A DNA stretch of 64,000 nt from Desulfovibrio inopinatus DSM 10711. GTDB lineage: Bacteria; Desulfobacterota; Desulfovibrionia; Desulfovibrionales; Desulfovibrionaceae. A program made the position numbers and the translations under genes. A model generated the notes under the pieces. The model was not told where the DNA came from, did no database searches, and was given only the letters and a program-made list of their open reading frames with translations. Positions 7,423-17,081 of this stretch are shown here, in pieces. Location: contig NZ_KE386880.1 in the NCBI RefSeq assembly GCF_000429305.1, positions 99,215 through 163,214 on the forward strand, read 5' to 3'. The number at the start of each line of letters is the position of its first letter. Position 1 is the first letter of the stretch.

Positions 7423-8571
7423 ATGAAAAAAACCGTATATTTTATTGCAGGTGATGGCATCGGGCCGGAAGTATTCAAAGCCGGTCGTCCGGTGATTGAT
7501 GCGGCTGTGGCCAAAGCCTACAACGGTGAGCATAGTCTGGTTTGGGAAGAGCTGTTGGCTGGTGAAAAAGCCTATAAAGAAACGGGTAACTATTTGCCGC
7601 AGGAAACGCTTGATACTCTGCAGTCTGCTGAGCTCGCGTTCAAAGGGCCGCTCGCCACACCTATTGCTGGTGGATTTCGGAGCCTCAACGTCACTCTGCG
7701 ACAAACGCTTGATTTGTTCGCATGTATCCGTCCCATTCGGTATTTTGAAGGCATCGAGTCTCCGGTCAAACGGCCTGACCTTGTCGATATGATTGTTTTC
7801 CGTGAAAACACTGAAGATGTATACGCGGGTATCGAATACGCTTCTGGAACTGACGAAGCCAAGCGTTTGCTGGAGTTCCTGCGGGACGAGCTTGGTGCCA
7901 ATGTCGATGTCAGTGCCGGAGTTGGGGTGAAGCCCATTACGGAAAAAGGCTCCAAGCGTCTTGTTCGCAAAGCGATTGAGCATGCCGTTTCTCAGGGAAA
8001 GCCGAATGTGACACTGGTCCACAAAGGCAATATCATGAAGTACACGGAAGGTGCGTTCCGCAATTGGGGCTACGAAGTGGCCGCTGATGAATTTGCTGAT
8101 TCCGTGGTGACGGAAGCCGATGCCAAAGGCGAGACGTCGAAAGTCATCATCAAGGATCGGATTGCAGACGCCATGTTCCAGGAAGTCTTGATGCGTCCGC
8201 AGGAGTATTCGGTTATCGCCACGACGAATCTCAACGGCGACTATATTTCGGATGCGTTGGCCGCACAGGTTGGTGGGCTTGGTTTGGCTCCTGGTGTGAA
8301 TATGAACCAGACCTTGGCATTTTTTGAACCCACGCACGGAACGGCCCCGACTATTGCCGGTATGGACAAAGCCAACCCTGGCAGCATCATTCTGTCCGGC
8401 GCTATGATGCTTGAGCATATCGGACTGAATGATGCGGCAAGCCTGATTCATGCTGCGATGGACAAAGCGATTTCAGGTAAAAAGGTTACCATTGACTTGG
8501 TGAACCAGATGGAAGGCGCAACAGCCGTTGGTTGCACGGAGTTCGGGGAAATTCTCGCGTCCTATCTGTAG
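7423..8571 (+). CDS. icd: Isocitrate dehydrogenase, probably NAD-preferring
   Basis: This enzyme oxidatively decarboxylates isocitrate to 2-oxoglutarate in the cytoplasm. The 382-residue protein has the isocitrate site SLNVTLR (Ser87, Asn89, Arg93), the metal-binding region and the coenzyme loop GTAPTIAGMDKANPGS near 307-321. In the E. coli NADP enzyme the loop has Lys344, Tyr345 and Val351, with Tyr391 and Arg395 further on. Here the equivalent residues are Thr310, Ile311, Ala317, Ile357 and Asn361. Ile and Ala at the second and third positions are the NAD-type choices, so NAD preference is inferred. The start has a strong AAGGAG site. The gene is monocistronic, with a terminator behind it. 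The 2-oxoglutarate it makes could feed the oxidoreductase at 18.5 kb. Confidence 0.93.
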   Translation: MKKTVYFIAGDGIGPEVFKAGRPVIDAAVAKAYNGEHSLVWEELLAGEKAYKETGNYLPQETLDTLQSAELAFKGPLATPIAGGFRSLNVTLRQTLDLFACIRPIRYFEGIESPVKRPDLVDMIVFRENTEDVYAGIEYASGTDEAKRLLEFLRDELGANVDVSAGVGVKPITEKGSKRLVRKAIEHAVSQGKPNVTLVHKGNIMKYTEGAFRNWGYEVAADEFADSVVTEADAKGETSKVIIKDRIADAMFQEVLMRPQEYSVIATTNLNGDYISDALAAQVGGLGLAPGVNMNQTLAFFEPTHGTAPTIAGMDKANPGSIILSGAMMLEHIGLNDAASLIHAAMDKAISGKKVTIDLVNQMEGATAVGCTEFGEILASYL

Positions 8572-9187
8572 GTCTTTTTCGCGTTGTTTCGTTAAAACGC
8601 ACGGTATTCTACAAAACAACACGGTTCAAAAATTTTGGACTGTGTTGTTTTGTATTTGCACAGCGTGTTTTTCTGGAATTGTCAAATTGTTGACGATCTG
8701 CGACTGTGATTGTTCTTTGGAAAAGCATGACGATTGAAGAAAGCTATGCCATGTGGACGACGACATCCAATCTCGCCAACATCGGTGTACGTTTTCCTGC
8801 AGAGTGTGACTTTGTGGGGATAGGCGCTATCGCACATTTTTTTGTTATGATTATAAACGATTTTTATATGAATAGGATACTGAATTGACGGTTCGCCAGC
8901 TTTTTCCGCGGGTCAAGAGGGCATTTGCGTAATAATGCGCACTGTCGCGATTCTATCTGGCTAATATTATACTGGTTTTGATTTTCTTCGTACACACAAC
9001 GCCTCTTTGCGTGTCGTGGGTGCGCAAAATGAAGTTGCGAAACTCGAAAGGAGAAAGGCTTCCCTTTTGAAGGAAAATCGAGTAACATAATGCTTTTGCT
9101 TGTCAGTGATTTCTTCGCGGCGGCCTTGCGGCCTATCCGCATATAAACTGAAGAAGAAAATCATCCCCAAGGAGGAAGAAGTTTCCC
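8572..9187. other. Intergenic region between icd and tig
   Basis: After the icd terminator there are about 530 bases without a supported gene. A 60-codon frame at 8706-8888 lacks a ribosome binding site and resembles nothing. The promoter of tig must lie here. A small GC hairpin (GGCCTTGCGGCC, about 9122-9133) precedes the tig ribosome binding site. Confidence 0.5.
8610..8654 (+). terminator. Terminator of icd
   Basis: TACAAAACAACAC (8610-8622) pairs with its exact complement at 8642-8654, and the loop can extend the stem through CAAAA/TTTTG. It stands about 40 bp after the icd stop. Confidence 0.7.
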
Positions 9188-10522
9188 ATGGAATATACCA
9201 CTACAGAGGTATCCCCCGTCGAGGTCAAAGTACGTGTCGAAGTCCCCGCGGAGGAAGTGAACGCCTCCTTGTCCGCCACCATTGCTATGCTCCGCGCCCA
9301 GGTGGACATCAAAGGGTTTCGCAAAGGCAAAGTTCCTGCCAGTGTTATTGAAGCGCGCTTCAAAGACCAAGTTTACGGCGAAGCCACTAATGATCTCATC
9401 AACGTCCATATCAACGAAGTCATGGGCGAGTTGAACCTGACGCCGTTGAGCAAGATCGATGTCGACGCCAAAGAGCTCGTCAAAGGGGAGCCTTTTTCCT
9501 ACACGTTCGGTTTCGAACATGCTCCCGAGATCGAATTGCCTGAGTACAAAGGCCTGGACGTTGAAGAAACGGAAGCCGATATTGAAGAAAAAGATATCGA
9601 CGCCATTATTGAACGTTTGCGCTCCAACAATGCTGAAGTGCAGGTGATTAAGGAAGAACGGACCCCCGTCGATGGCGATGTCATTGTGGTGTCCTTTGAA
9701 GCGTTCAAAGATGGCGAATCCGTCCCTGGAATCAAGGCGGATAATTTCGAAATGACCCTCGGTGAAGGGCAGGCTCTTGCCGATTTCGAAACCATGGTCA
9801 AAGCGCTTGTTCCCGGACAGGAAGGGGGCGGTGATATGACCTTCCCCGAGGACTTCATCAATCAGAATCTGGCCGGACACACCGTTGAGATGAAAGTCAA
9901 ATTGCATGTCATCAAGGAAAAAGTTCTGCCGGAAGTCGATGACGAACTGGCCAAAAAAGCCGGGAATTTTGAAAGCCTTGAGAAAATGAAAGAAGTTCTC
10001 AAGCAGTCTTACGTCAAAAGCCGCCAGGAACTGTATAAGAGTGAAGCTGAAAAGAAGCTGCTCGATAAACTGTTGAAGATGGTCGATTTTCCGCTTCCGC
10101 AAGGTGTGCTGGAAGAAACCATCAAGAACATGATTGATGATTATATTGACCGCCTGGAACGGTCGGGTAAAAATCCCGAGAAGCTCGGTAAAGATGACGA
10201 ATCTGTTCGTGCCGAAGTCGCCCCGCAGGCTGAAGAATTGCTGCGGAGCCAATTGTTGCTGATGTCCCTTGCACAAAAGGAAAACTTGACGGTTCAGCCG
10301 CAAGAAGTGGACGCTTACCTCTATCAGGTGGCAAGCAAGACTGGACAAGATTTCTTGACCATTAAGCAATATTACGAACGTGAGAATTTGATTTTCCAAA
10401 TCAAAGACAAAATATTGTCAGACAAAGCCATGGATTTCTTGTATCGTCACGCCAATGTGACCAAAGTGCCGGCTTCTGAAGCTCCGGCGCAAGAAGAGGA
10501 ATCTGAAGGTCAAGACGGCTAA
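9188..10522 (+). CDS. tig: Trigger factor, ribosome-associated chaperone
   Basis: Trigger factor binds ribosomal protein L23 at the tunnel exit and shields nascent chains. The 444-residue protein has the ribosome-binding N domain with the signature GFRKGKVPASVIEARF near residues 39-55, a central FKBP-like prolyl isomerase domain (about 155-240, around EDFINQNLAGHTVEMKV) and a helical C domain. It ends in a Glu/Gln-rich tail. An AAGGAGGAAG site precedes the ATG. It heads the conserved tig-clpP-clpX-lon block and is separated from clpP by a terminator, so read-through or a second promoter is needed for the proteases. Confidence 0.96.
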   Translation: MEYTTTEVSPVEVKVRVEVPAEEVNASLSATIAMLRAQVDIKGFRKGKVPASVIEARFKDQVYGEATNDLINVHINEVMGELNLTPLSKIDVDAKELVKGEPFSYTFGFEHAPEIELPEYKGLDVEETEADIEEKDIDAIIERLRSNNAEVQVIKEERTPVDGDVIVVSFEAFKDGESVPGIKADNFEMTLGEGQALADFETMVKALVPGQEGGGDMTFPEDFINQNLAGHTVEMKVKLHVIKEKVLPEVDDELAKKAGNFESLEKMKEVLKQSYVKSRQELYKSEAEKKLLDKLLKMVDFPLPQGVLEETIKNMIDDYIDRLERSGKNPEKLGKDDESVRAEVAPQAEELLRSQLLLMSLAQKENLTVQPQEVDAYLYQVASKTGQDFLTIKQYYERENLIFQIKDKILSDKAMDFLYRHANVTKVPASEAPAQEEESEGQDG

Positions 10523-10583
10523 TTGCGCCGGATTGACAGGCAGGCTCTCGCTGGCGGAGACACGCCAGAGTAAGGGCATTTGT

Positions 10584-10614
10584 CAGGGCGGTCCGTTTGG
10601 ATCGCCCTGTTTTT
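10584..10614 (+). terminator. Terminator of tig
   Basis: CAGGGCGGTCC pairs with GGATCGCCCTG (one G-U pair) around a GTTT loop and is followed by TTTTT. It sits about 60 bp after the tig stop. Confidence 0.85.
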
Positions 10615-10802
10615 CAATAAGGCCCGAATTTTGCTATAGAAGGTACGGAGAGCACCTGCTTGAACTTGAAGTCAAATCCAGTATATGATTAACTTCAACA
10701 AGCAGATTATGCATTGTGCCTAACTGGTGTTCAACCTGCGATATGTATTCCGTACCGTTTCCCGCATCTCATCACCCTCCAGCCAAAGGGAGAAATACAT
10801 CG

Positions 10803-11411
10803 ATGGCGGCAGTCCCCATCATTATTGAAACGACAGGTCGTTCGGAACGAGCGTACGATATTTATTCGCGTTTGCTGAAAGACCGTATCATTCTTCTCGG
10901 CACCGCCGTAGATGATCACGTTGCAAACCTGGTGTGCGCTCAGTTGTTGTTTCTTGAATCCGAACATCCGGAAAAAGAAATTAACCTTTACATCAACTCT
11001 CCCGGTGGATCTGTTACTGCCGGCTTGGCTATTTACGATACCATGCAATACATTTCTTCGCCTGTCGCAACGTTGTGTATGGGCCAAGCATCGAGCATGG
11101 GAGCGTTCTTGCTGGCCGCAGGAGAAAAAGGCATGCGGTATTCGTTACCCCACAGCCGTATTCTTATCCATCAACCCATGGGTGGTTTTCAGGGACAAGC
11201 AACAGACATTGACATTCACGCTCGCGAGATTATCCGTTTACGTGAATCCTTAAATGAAATACTCGCCAGCCATACTGGACAGGATATCGAACGAGTCCGT
11301 CTCGATACCGAACGCGATTATTTCATGCGTCCGGAGCAAGCCAAGGAGTATGGACTGATTGATGAAGTCCTGTCTTCGAGAAGTGAACTGCGGGAGAAGG
11401 TGAAGGCGTAG
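10803..11411 (+). CDS. clpP: ATP-dependent Clp protease proteolytic subunit
   Basis: ClpP forms the tetradecameric serine protease chamber fed by the ClpX or ClpA unfoldases. With the start at 10803, preceded by AAAGGGAGAAA, the protein has 202 residues and the catalytic triad Ser98 (GQASSMGAF), His123 ([10 protein letters not shown]) and Asp172 (ERDYF). The frame is open for 29 further codons upstream, but those residues do not belong to the family. clpX follows after 49 bp with no terminator, so the two are probably cotranscribed and their products assemble as ClpXP. Confidence 0.96.
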   Translation: MAAVPIIIETTGRSERAYDIYSRLLKDRIILLGTAVDDHVANLVCAQLLFLESEHPEKEINLYINSPGGSVTAGLAIYDTMQYISSPVATLCMGQASSMGAFLLAAGEKGMRYSLPHSRILIHQPMGGFQGQATDIDIHAREIIRLRESLNEILASHTGQDIERVRLDTERDYFMRPEQAKEYGLIDEVLSSRSELREKVKA

Positions 11412-11460
11412 ACGTGGCGACGTTGGTCCAAACCTGACCCGAGAACATTCGAGTTACAAG

Positions 11461-12711
11461 ATGACGAAGAAGAAAACTTCCCTTTCCCCCGAGCTGTGTT
11501 GCTCCTTTTGTGGAAAGAACCAGGAAGAGGTGCAGCGTCTTATCGCAGGACCCGACGTCTATATTTGCGACGAGTGCGTCTCTCTGTGTAATGAAATTAT
11601 TGCTCAGGAGAGCCTTAATGAGGAAGTGGAAGAAGGTAAACTTCTTTCGCCGGCTGAAATAAAGCGTCTTCTTGATGAGTACGTTATTGGTCAAGATGAC
11701 GCTAAAAAGATCTTAGCCGTGGCTGTCCATAATCACTACAAACGGGTGTTTTATTCCAATAAGAGTGGCGACGACATTGAGATCGATAAAAGCAATATTT
11801 TGCTTATCGGTCCCACGGGATCGGGGAAAACCTTGTTGGCCCAAACTTTGGCCCGGGTGCTGAAGGTTCCTTTTGCCATTGCCGATGCAACCACGCTGAC
11901 GGAAGCAGGGTATGTCGGTGAAGACGTGGAAAATATCCTTGTGCAACTCTTGCAAAACGCCGATTACGATATCGAAGCGGCGTCGAAGGGCATCATTTAT
12001 ATTGATGAAATCGACAAAGTTGCACGAAAAGGCGATTCTCCGTCCATCACCCGAGATGTCTCCGGTGAAGGTGTCCAACAAGCACTGCTCAAAATTATCG
12101 AAGGCACTGAAGCCAATATTCCTCCCAAAGGAGGACGCAAGCACCCACAACAGGAATTCATTCGGCTCAACACGGGGAATATCCTGTTCATTTTAGGGGG
12201 CGCGTTTATTGGGTTGGATAAGATCGTCAAGCAGCGCGAGCAGGGGACCAGCCTGGGGTTTGGAGCCAAGGTCGAACCCAAACGCGAAGAAGATCTTGGT
12301 GTCGTATTGAGCCACGCTCACCCTATGGATCTGATCAAATTCGGTCTTATTCCCGAATTTGTCGGCCGTATTCCTATTCTGACGGCTTTGGCGGAACTGT
12401 CGCGTGAAGATCTCGTGCGCATTCTCACTGAGCCCAAGAATGCATTGATAAAGCAGTATCAAAAGCTCTTTGAAATGGATAAAATCCGGTTGCGTTTTAC
12501 GAAAAACGCCCTCAACGCTGTTGCCGAAAAATCGATGGAGCGAAAAACAGGAGCCCGTGGTCTGCGCAATGTGCTTGAGTCGACCATGCTCGATATTATG
12601 TACGAGCTTCCATCGCTGACTGGTGTCAAAGAGTGCGTTATTAACAAGGCCGTTGTAGAAAAGGGCGTTGACCCGCTTTTATTCTACCATCAGGAAGTCA
12701 AAAGCGCATAA
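11461..12711 (+). CDS. clpX: ATP-dependent Clp protease ATP-binding subunit ClpX
   Basis: This AAA+ unfoldase recognises tagged substrates and threads them into ClpP. The 416 residues begin with the dimerising zinc-binding domain (CSFCGKN and CDECVSLC), followed by the AAA+ domain with Walker [13 protein letters not shown], Walker [10 protein letters not shown], the pore-loop region GYVGEDVEN, and the IGF-type loop that docks ClpP. The C-terminal small domain with [12 protein letters not shown] is complete. It has normal family length and conserved position after clpP. Confidence 0.97.
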   Translation: MTKKKTSLSPELCCSFCGKNQEEVQRLIAGPDVYICDECVSLCNEIIAQESLNEEVEEGKLLSPAEIKRLLDEYVIGQDDAKKILAVAVHNHYKRVFYSNKSGDDIEIDKSNILLIGPTGSGKTLLAQTLARVLKVPFAIADATTLTEAGYVGEDVENILVQLLQNADYDIEAASKGIIYIDEIDKVARKGDSPSITRDVSGEGVQQALLKIIEGTEANIPPKGGRKHPQQEFIRLNTGNILFILGGAFIGLDKIVKQREQGTSLGFGAKVEPKREEDLGVVLSHAHPMDLIKFGLIPEFVGRIPILTALAELSREDLVRILTEPKNALIKQYQKLFEMDKIRLRFTKNALNAVAEKSMERKTGARGLRNVLESTMLDIMYELPSLTGVKECVINKAVVEKGVDPLLFYHQEVKSA

Positions 12712-12724
12712 TTCATGTCTTGTC

Positions 12725-12749
12725 GCCGGGCGGCCATACACCGCCCGGC
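12725..12749 (+). terminator. Terminator of clpPX
   Basis: GCCGGGCGG (12725-12733) pairs perfectly with CCGCCCGGC (12741-12749) and is followed by a T-rich tract, 14 bp after the clpX stop. Confidence 0.9.
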
Positions 12750-12859
12750 ATTTTCATTTCATTTGACTTTCCCGCCCGCGGTCTTAACTGTGGTTATTCC
12801 GATAATGAATGCACCTTTGGTGCCGACCGATCACAGCCGGTTTTTTTCAAGGAGAAGGT

Positions 12860-15319
12860 ATGACCGATTTTTCCTTCGATAACGACGATTTTCAAGAAGA
12901 CAGTGCACATTTGCCATTGATGAGTCTTCGGGAAGTCGTCATGTTCCCTCGCTCCATTGTTCCCCTGTTTGTTGGACGCGAGGCCTCAATCAAGGCGATC
13001 GAGCATGCAGTCGCCTATCATGATAAAAAGATTTTTCTCGTTGCCCAGCGGACTCCGGAAACGGAAAAGCCTGGTCCGGATGATTTGTTCCGTGTGGGGA
13101 CCATCAGCAAAATTTTGCAAATGCTTCGTCTTCCTGACGGTACGATTAAAGTGCTGTTCGAAGGCTTGTATCGAGCTGTCTGGGAACATGATGGCGAACA
13201 GGAACTTGATGATTCCGAATTTGCCATGGTGGATATACGCCGCCTTCCCGACGAAGATGTGCAGAGTTCCGAAGCTGAAGCGCTCATCCGAACAACACAT
13301 GAGGCCCTGGAACAATTCGGACGCATCAACAAAAAGCTTGCGCCCGAAACAATTCTCGCCATCAATTCCCTGACACTGCCGGGCAAATTGGCCGATGCCG
13401 TCATGCCGCATCTCAAGGTCGATTACCTCAAAAAGCAGGAAATTCTTGAAGAGCGCAATCCGCTGACACGGTTGGAAGAAACGTACTCTTTGCTGCAGGG
13501 CGAAATTGAAATTTCTTCTATTGAGAAGAAAATCAAAAATCGTGTTAAACAGCAGATGGAGAAGAATCAGCGGGAATATTACCTCAATGAGCAACTCAAG
13601 GCCATTAACAAGGAAATGGGACGCGATGACGATCCCTTGGCCGAGGTGTCTGAGTTTGAGGAACAGTTGAAAGCCAAGGATATGCCCGAAGATGCTCGGG
13701 AAAAGGCGATGCGCGAACTCAAAAAGTTGCGTCAGACACCGCCATCCTCGGCTGAATACACCGTGGTCCGCAATTATGTGGAATGGATTCTCGACCTGCC
13801 ATGGAATGTATTACAGGAAAGTGAAATTGATATCGAGAAGGCTGCGACCACTCTGGATGAAGATCATTACGGTCTGGAGAAACCCAAAGAACGTATTCTG
13901 GAGTATTTGGCCGTCCAGAGCTTGGTGACACATTCCAAAGGCCCCATCCTTTGTTTGGTTGGACCTCCGGGGGTTGGGAAAACCTCGTTAGCCAAATCGG
14001 TTTCCCGTGCCATGGGACGCGAATTTGTTCGTCTTTCCCTTGGTGGAGTTCGCGACGAAGCGGAAATTCGTGGACACCGACGCACCTATGTGGGGGCTTT
14101 GCCTGGCAAGATTATTCAGTCACTCAAGAAAGTGAATTGCAATAACCCGGTGTTCTGTCTCGATGAAGTCGATAAGATGAGCACGGATTTTCGGGGTGAT
14201 CCATCAAGCGCACTGCTTGAAGTCCTGGACCCCGAGCAGAACTACGCTTTTAATGATCACTATCTTGATTTGGACTATGATTTGTCCAAGATTTTTTTCA
14301 TCACCACGGCGAACGCTTTGCATACCATCCCCTTGCCTCTGCAAGACCGGATGGAGATCATTCGTATTCCTGGATATCTCGAAACCGAGAAGATGAAGAT
14401 TGCCAAGCGATTCTTGTTCCCGAAATCGCTTGAGCAGAATGGCTTGGCGGAAAATAACCTGAGCTTGTCGGATAACGCCTTTTTGGAAATTATTCGGCGC
14501 TACACGCGAGAAGCCGGGGTTCGTAATCTGGAGCGCGAGATTTCTTCTGTCTGTCGCAAGGCTGCGAGAAAAATCGTTGAAAGCAAAGATTTGGATACCT
14601 CGGTTACTGTCACAAAGCAGAATTTGAGTACCTACCTTGGAGTGCCCAAGCATCGCTATGGTGAAAAAGAGGAAGCTCCGCAGGTTGGGGTGACAACAGG
14701 ATTGGCGTACACCGAGCTCGGCGGTGAACTCCTCATGGTGGAAACGGCTCTTATGCCGGGAACAGGGAAAGTCGAAATTACGGGGAAACTCGGGGATGTT
14801 ATGCAGGAGTCGGCTCGAGCTGCGCTGTCATATATCCGTTCGCGATCCCATTTGTTTGGACTGAAACCGGATTTCCATAAGGAAATCGACATTCATATTC
14901 ACGTTCCTGAAGGTGCGACCCCTAAGGATGGCCCCTCGGCCGGTATTACGTTGGCAACAACGATCGTTTCTGCGTTGCTCAACATGCCGGTGGCAAATGA
15001 CATTGCCATGACTGGGGAAATCACGTTGCGCGGTCGTGTGCTGCCCATTGGTGGGCTGCGTGAGAAATTATTGGCTGCACACCGCGGGCAAATCTCACGA
15101 GTGCTTATTCCGGCCGATAATGTGAAAGATCTTAAAGATGTACCAGAAGCCATTTTGCGTGACCTCGAAATCACCGAAGTCGAGCATATGGATAAAGTTC
15201 TGGAACAAGCCTTGATCTGCTCTGACCCGGATAAAATCTTCTGCGGTCGAGACGAAAATCTGCCGACTCTGGCCAGCGGACTGCTCAAACAGGAACACCA
15301 GAATCAAACACGGCATTAA
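12860..15319 (+). CDS. lon: ATP-dependent protease La (Lon)
   Basis: Lon is a cytoplasmic hexameric AAA+ serine protease for misfolded and regulatory proteins. From the ATG at 12860, which follows AAGGAGAAGG, the protein has 819 residues. It has an N-terminal LON substrate domain (about 15-215, starting LPLMSLREVVMFP), a coiled coil, the AAA+ module with Walker A GPPGVGKTSLAKS and Walker B PVFCLDEVDK, and the protease domain with Ser in PKDGPSAGITLA and Lys in LREKLLAAHRG. The frame is open 17 codons further upstream, without family similarity. It has its own promoter region after the clpX terminator. All catalytic residues are present. Confidence 0.96.
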   Translation: MTDFSFDNDDFQEDSAHLPLMSLREVVMFPRSIVPLFVGREASIKAIEHAVAYHDKKIFLVAQRTPETEKPGPDDLFRVGTISKILQMLRLPDGTIKVLFEGLYRAVWEHDGEQELDDSEFAMVDIRRLPDEDVQSSEAEALIRTTHEALEQFGRINKKLAPETILAINSLTLPGKLADAVMPHLKVDYLKKQEILEERNPLTRLEETYSLLQGEIEISSIEKKIKNRVKQQMEKNQREYYLNEQLKAINKEMGRDDDPLAEVSEFEEQLKAKDMPEDAREKAMRELKKLRQTPPSSAEYTVVRNYVEWILDLPWNVLQESEIDIEKAATTLDEDHYGLEKPKERILEYLAVQSLVTHSKGPILCLVGPPGVGKTSLAKSVSRAMGREFVRLSLGGVRDEAEIRGHRRTYVGALPGKIIQSLKKVNCNNPVFCLDEVDKMSTDFRGDPSSALLEVLDPEQNYAFNDHYLDLDYDLSKIFFITTANALHTIPLPLQDRMEIIRIPGYLETEKMKIAKRFLFPKSLEQNGLAENNLSLSDNAFLEIIRRYTREAGVRNLEREISSVCRKAARKIVESKDLDTSVTVTKQNLSTYLGVPKHRYGEKEEAPQVGVTTGLAYTELGGELLMVETALMPGTGKVEITGKLGDVMQESARAALSYIRSRSHLFGLKPDFHKEIDIHIHVPEGATPKDGPSAGITLATTIVSALLNMPVANDIAMTGEITLRGRVLPIGGLREKLLAAHRGQISRVLIPADNVKDLKDVPEAILRDLEITEVEHMDKVLEQALICSDPDKIFCGRDENLPTLASGLLKQEHQNQTRH

Positions 15320-15347
15320 TTCGAAAACGTTTTTCCTTCGGTGACTA

Positions 15348-15445
15348 GGGAGAGGGAAAAAAGGGGTCCTCCCTTTTTTCCTCCCCTGGCTCCCTCCGTC
15401 TCCTCTCCTTTATCTTCCCGAACTTTTTTGCTGGATGTCGTTCTG
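15348..15445 (+). repeat. Dispersed intergenic pyrimidine-rich repeat, copy A
   Basis: It starts with a hairpin (GGGAAAAAAGGGG / CCTCCCTTTTTTCC) and continues into a C/T-rich arm with CCCCTGGCTCCCTCC, TCTCCTTTATCTTCCCGAAC and TTTTTT. The same order of elements occurs near 22690 and 36115 and, reversed, near 15610. It probably also ends lon transcription. Confidence 0.6.
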
Positions 15446-15609
15446 CGTTCACGTAGGACGAGAACCAGGTTGCTTCTTTTTTTGAACCTAATTTTTTTTC
15501 ATGAGATGTGCGTGAAGCTGCAGCCACTCACAGGAGCGCGTTTGCATACTCATACAAATCCAATCTCTGTCTTGTATCATTACGTAGATATTGATTATGT
15601 TTGTGGAAG

Positions 15610-15685
15610 GCAGGCGGACGGGGGAGGGGAGGGGAGAAGAGGGGAAATCGTTTTCCTTAAAAAGGATTTTCCCCTCCCTCAGAAA
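15610..15685 (-). repeat. Dispersed intergenic pyrimidine-rich repeat, copy B (reverse orientation)
   Basis: On the minus strand it reads GAGGGAGGGGAAAATCC, TTTTTAAGGAAAACG, then a C/T-rich arm with CCCCTCTTCTCCCCTCCCC. It directly follows the FlgO-like gene on that strand and probably terminates it. It is more diverged from the other three copies. Confidence 0.5.
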
Positions 15686-15686
15686 C

Positions 15687-16409
15687 TTATGGCAAAAGGA
15701 ACGAAGGAATCTGTTGTCGCAGAGTGCGGTAATCGGGTCTCGTTCGGACGCTTGGAACGACTCCGCCACCACCATCACCTATCAGGCTCGCCACTGCCGG
15801 GGTATAGGCCTGAGTTCGGCTGGACGCTGCAATGACATTATTATTCCAGGCATTGAGCACTTCCATGTTGAAGCGTACTCCCTGACTGGTTTGAGTATAG
15901 GTTCCGGCAACAACGAGTGTACTTGTCGCGCCACGGTTAAGAAGCTGATTGACATCGCGTGTCAGAATAAATTCCCCTTGCTTGGGATTGAAGACGATAT
16001 CGCTTCCTTTACGAATTTCTTGCACATTATAGCCAAGTTGTACCAGGGCCGATCCAACTTCTTGCGCCATGAGTCGGCCAAGAGGAGACGTCTGTGTCAG
16101 ATCGTTGAGGTTGACAGGCACGGTGACAACGACCCAGTAGAGGCCTCGGCTATTATCACCGCCGAGCAGCATGCGGCGGGCAATTTGACTATCGAGATCG
16201 CGGGCAAGACTTTGCGCTACTTGCCAGTATTGCAATCGTTGCGCAGTGGATGCATTGCCATTGCCGTAGTTGCTCCCGGCCTGATACTTGACCATATTGT
16301 TTTGCATGGGGGTGCAGGAAACAAGGAGAAAGAACAGGCCGGCCATGATCGTGCTCTTCAGCGACACGACAGGGCGGGCTCGTTGAGCTGGAGTCTGACG
16401 TATGCGCAT
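15687..16409 (-). CDS. FlgO-family outer membrane lipoprotein
   Basis: An N-terminal hydrophobic segment ends in the lipobox LVSC, so the 240-residue protein should be lipid anchored. The body carries the FlgO pattern: LGRLMAQEVGSALVQLGYNV, then GEFILTRDVNQLL, then a beta-rich stretch starting STLVVAGTYTQTSQG. FlgO-type proteins are outer-membrane factors linked to flagellar stability in Vibrio. In Desulfovibrio-like genomes the family also occurs away from flagellar genes, as here. The C-terminus has a Gly-rich linker and a basic tail. It lies 144 bp after a proline-rich secreted protein on the same strand. Function in this organism is inferred from the domain only. Confidence 0.75.
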   Translation of the reverse strand: MRIRQTPAQRARPVVSLKSTIMAGLFFLLVSCTPMQNNMVKYQAGSNYGNGNASTAQRLQYWQVAQSLARDLDSQIARRMLLGGDNSRGLYWVVVTVPVNLNDLTQTSPLGRLMAQEVGSALVQLGYNVQEIRKGSDIVFNPKQGEFILTRDVNQLLNRGATSTLVVAGTYTQTSQGVRFNMEVLNAWNNNVIAASSRTQAYTPAVASLIGDGGGGVVPSVRTRPDYRTLRQQIPSFLLP

Positions 16410-16553
16410 AGGCGTGTCATCCTTTGAGGGCCTTTGGGCCGACAGTTAAGGGTTTGGTTGCATTGTTGAACGTATTTAGTCTGTTCGACACATTCCGATA
16501 TATCTTTAGTCTTATGTTGCGCTGTATGTGCCAAAAGGAGATCGTGCGTAAAA

Positions 16554-17081
16554 TTACGGCGTTTCCAAGGTTGATGATGATGGTGTCATGGTCACTGCGC
16601 CTTTAGACGTTGCCGAGACATCGTTCTGGCTTATCGAAGGGAATGGGAGCGCTGACAAACTCGGCTCTTCACTCGTTTTCTTCTCAAGCTTGGGAAGCGG
16701 CGGTGTCGTGACTCGAGGAATTTTCAATCCTTTGTCATTCGTTGATACATGCGTTGTTTTCGAGGCAGGCTTTTTCTTCGCGGCCACCTTTTTATGAGAT
16801 CGTTTAGGCGGAGCAACGGAGCCGGGGATAAAAGGTACCGGCCGGGGGCTTGGCGCTTCGGTTACACTACGGATTGGAATAACCGCCGGAATAGGGGCCA
16901 AAACCCGAACGTATGCCGGTTCGGACACTGCTCTCGCGGTTGAGGTTTGTGCCGTGGTTGCCCGTGCATAATAGTATTTTGAAGACGTGGTGGATGGCGG
17001 GCACACCGGGTCTGCTATGGCCAATGATATGGTCATAGTGGAAATAAAAATAATGATACTGATACGGATAAAGGTGCGCAT
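16554..17081 (-). CDS. Secreted proline/lysine-rich low-complexity protein
   Basis: A signal peptide (about 23 residues, hydrophobic core FIRISIIIFISTMTISLAIA) is followed by some 150 residues rich in Pro, Ser, Thr and Lys. It includes a basic patch SHKKVAAKKKPASK and no folded domain I recognise. GGAGG precedes the ATG. The composition suggests an extended periplasmic or cell-wall-spanning linker. The FlgO-like lipoprotein downstream on the same strand may share a transcript. No function is assigned. Confidence 0.6.
   Translation of the reverse strand: MRTFIRISIIIFISTMTISLAIADPVCPPSTTSSKYYYARATTAQTSTARAVSEPAYVRVLAPIPAVIPIRSVTEAPSPRPVPFIPGSVAPPKRSHKKVAAKKKPASKTTHVSTNDKGLKIPRVTTPPLPKLEKKTSEEPSLSALPFPSISQNDVSATSKGAVTMTPSSSTLETP

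Larger units (their letters stand above)
15320..15686. other. Intergenic region with two copies of a pyrimidine-rich repeat
   Basis: This convergent gap between lon (plus) and the FlgO-like gene (minus) contains the two G/C-run repeats listed separately, facing each other. No gene is supported. Confidence 0.6.

Noticed and set aside
7288-8451. 387-codon minus-strand frame antisense to icd
   Set aside because: It is the shadow of a well-conserved gene; the translation has no family resemblance and no ribosome binding site.
8706-8888. 60-codon frame between icd and tig
   Set aside because: No ribosome binding site, no recognisable protein, AT-rich end.
9161-10399. 412-codon minus-strand frame antisense to tig
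   Set aside because: Codon shadow of trigger factor; Phe-rich translation without domain resemblance.
15591-16427. 278-codon plus-strand frame antisense to the FlgO-like gene
   Set aside because: The minus strand carries a lipoprotein with a clear lipobox and domain; this frame starts in a repeat.
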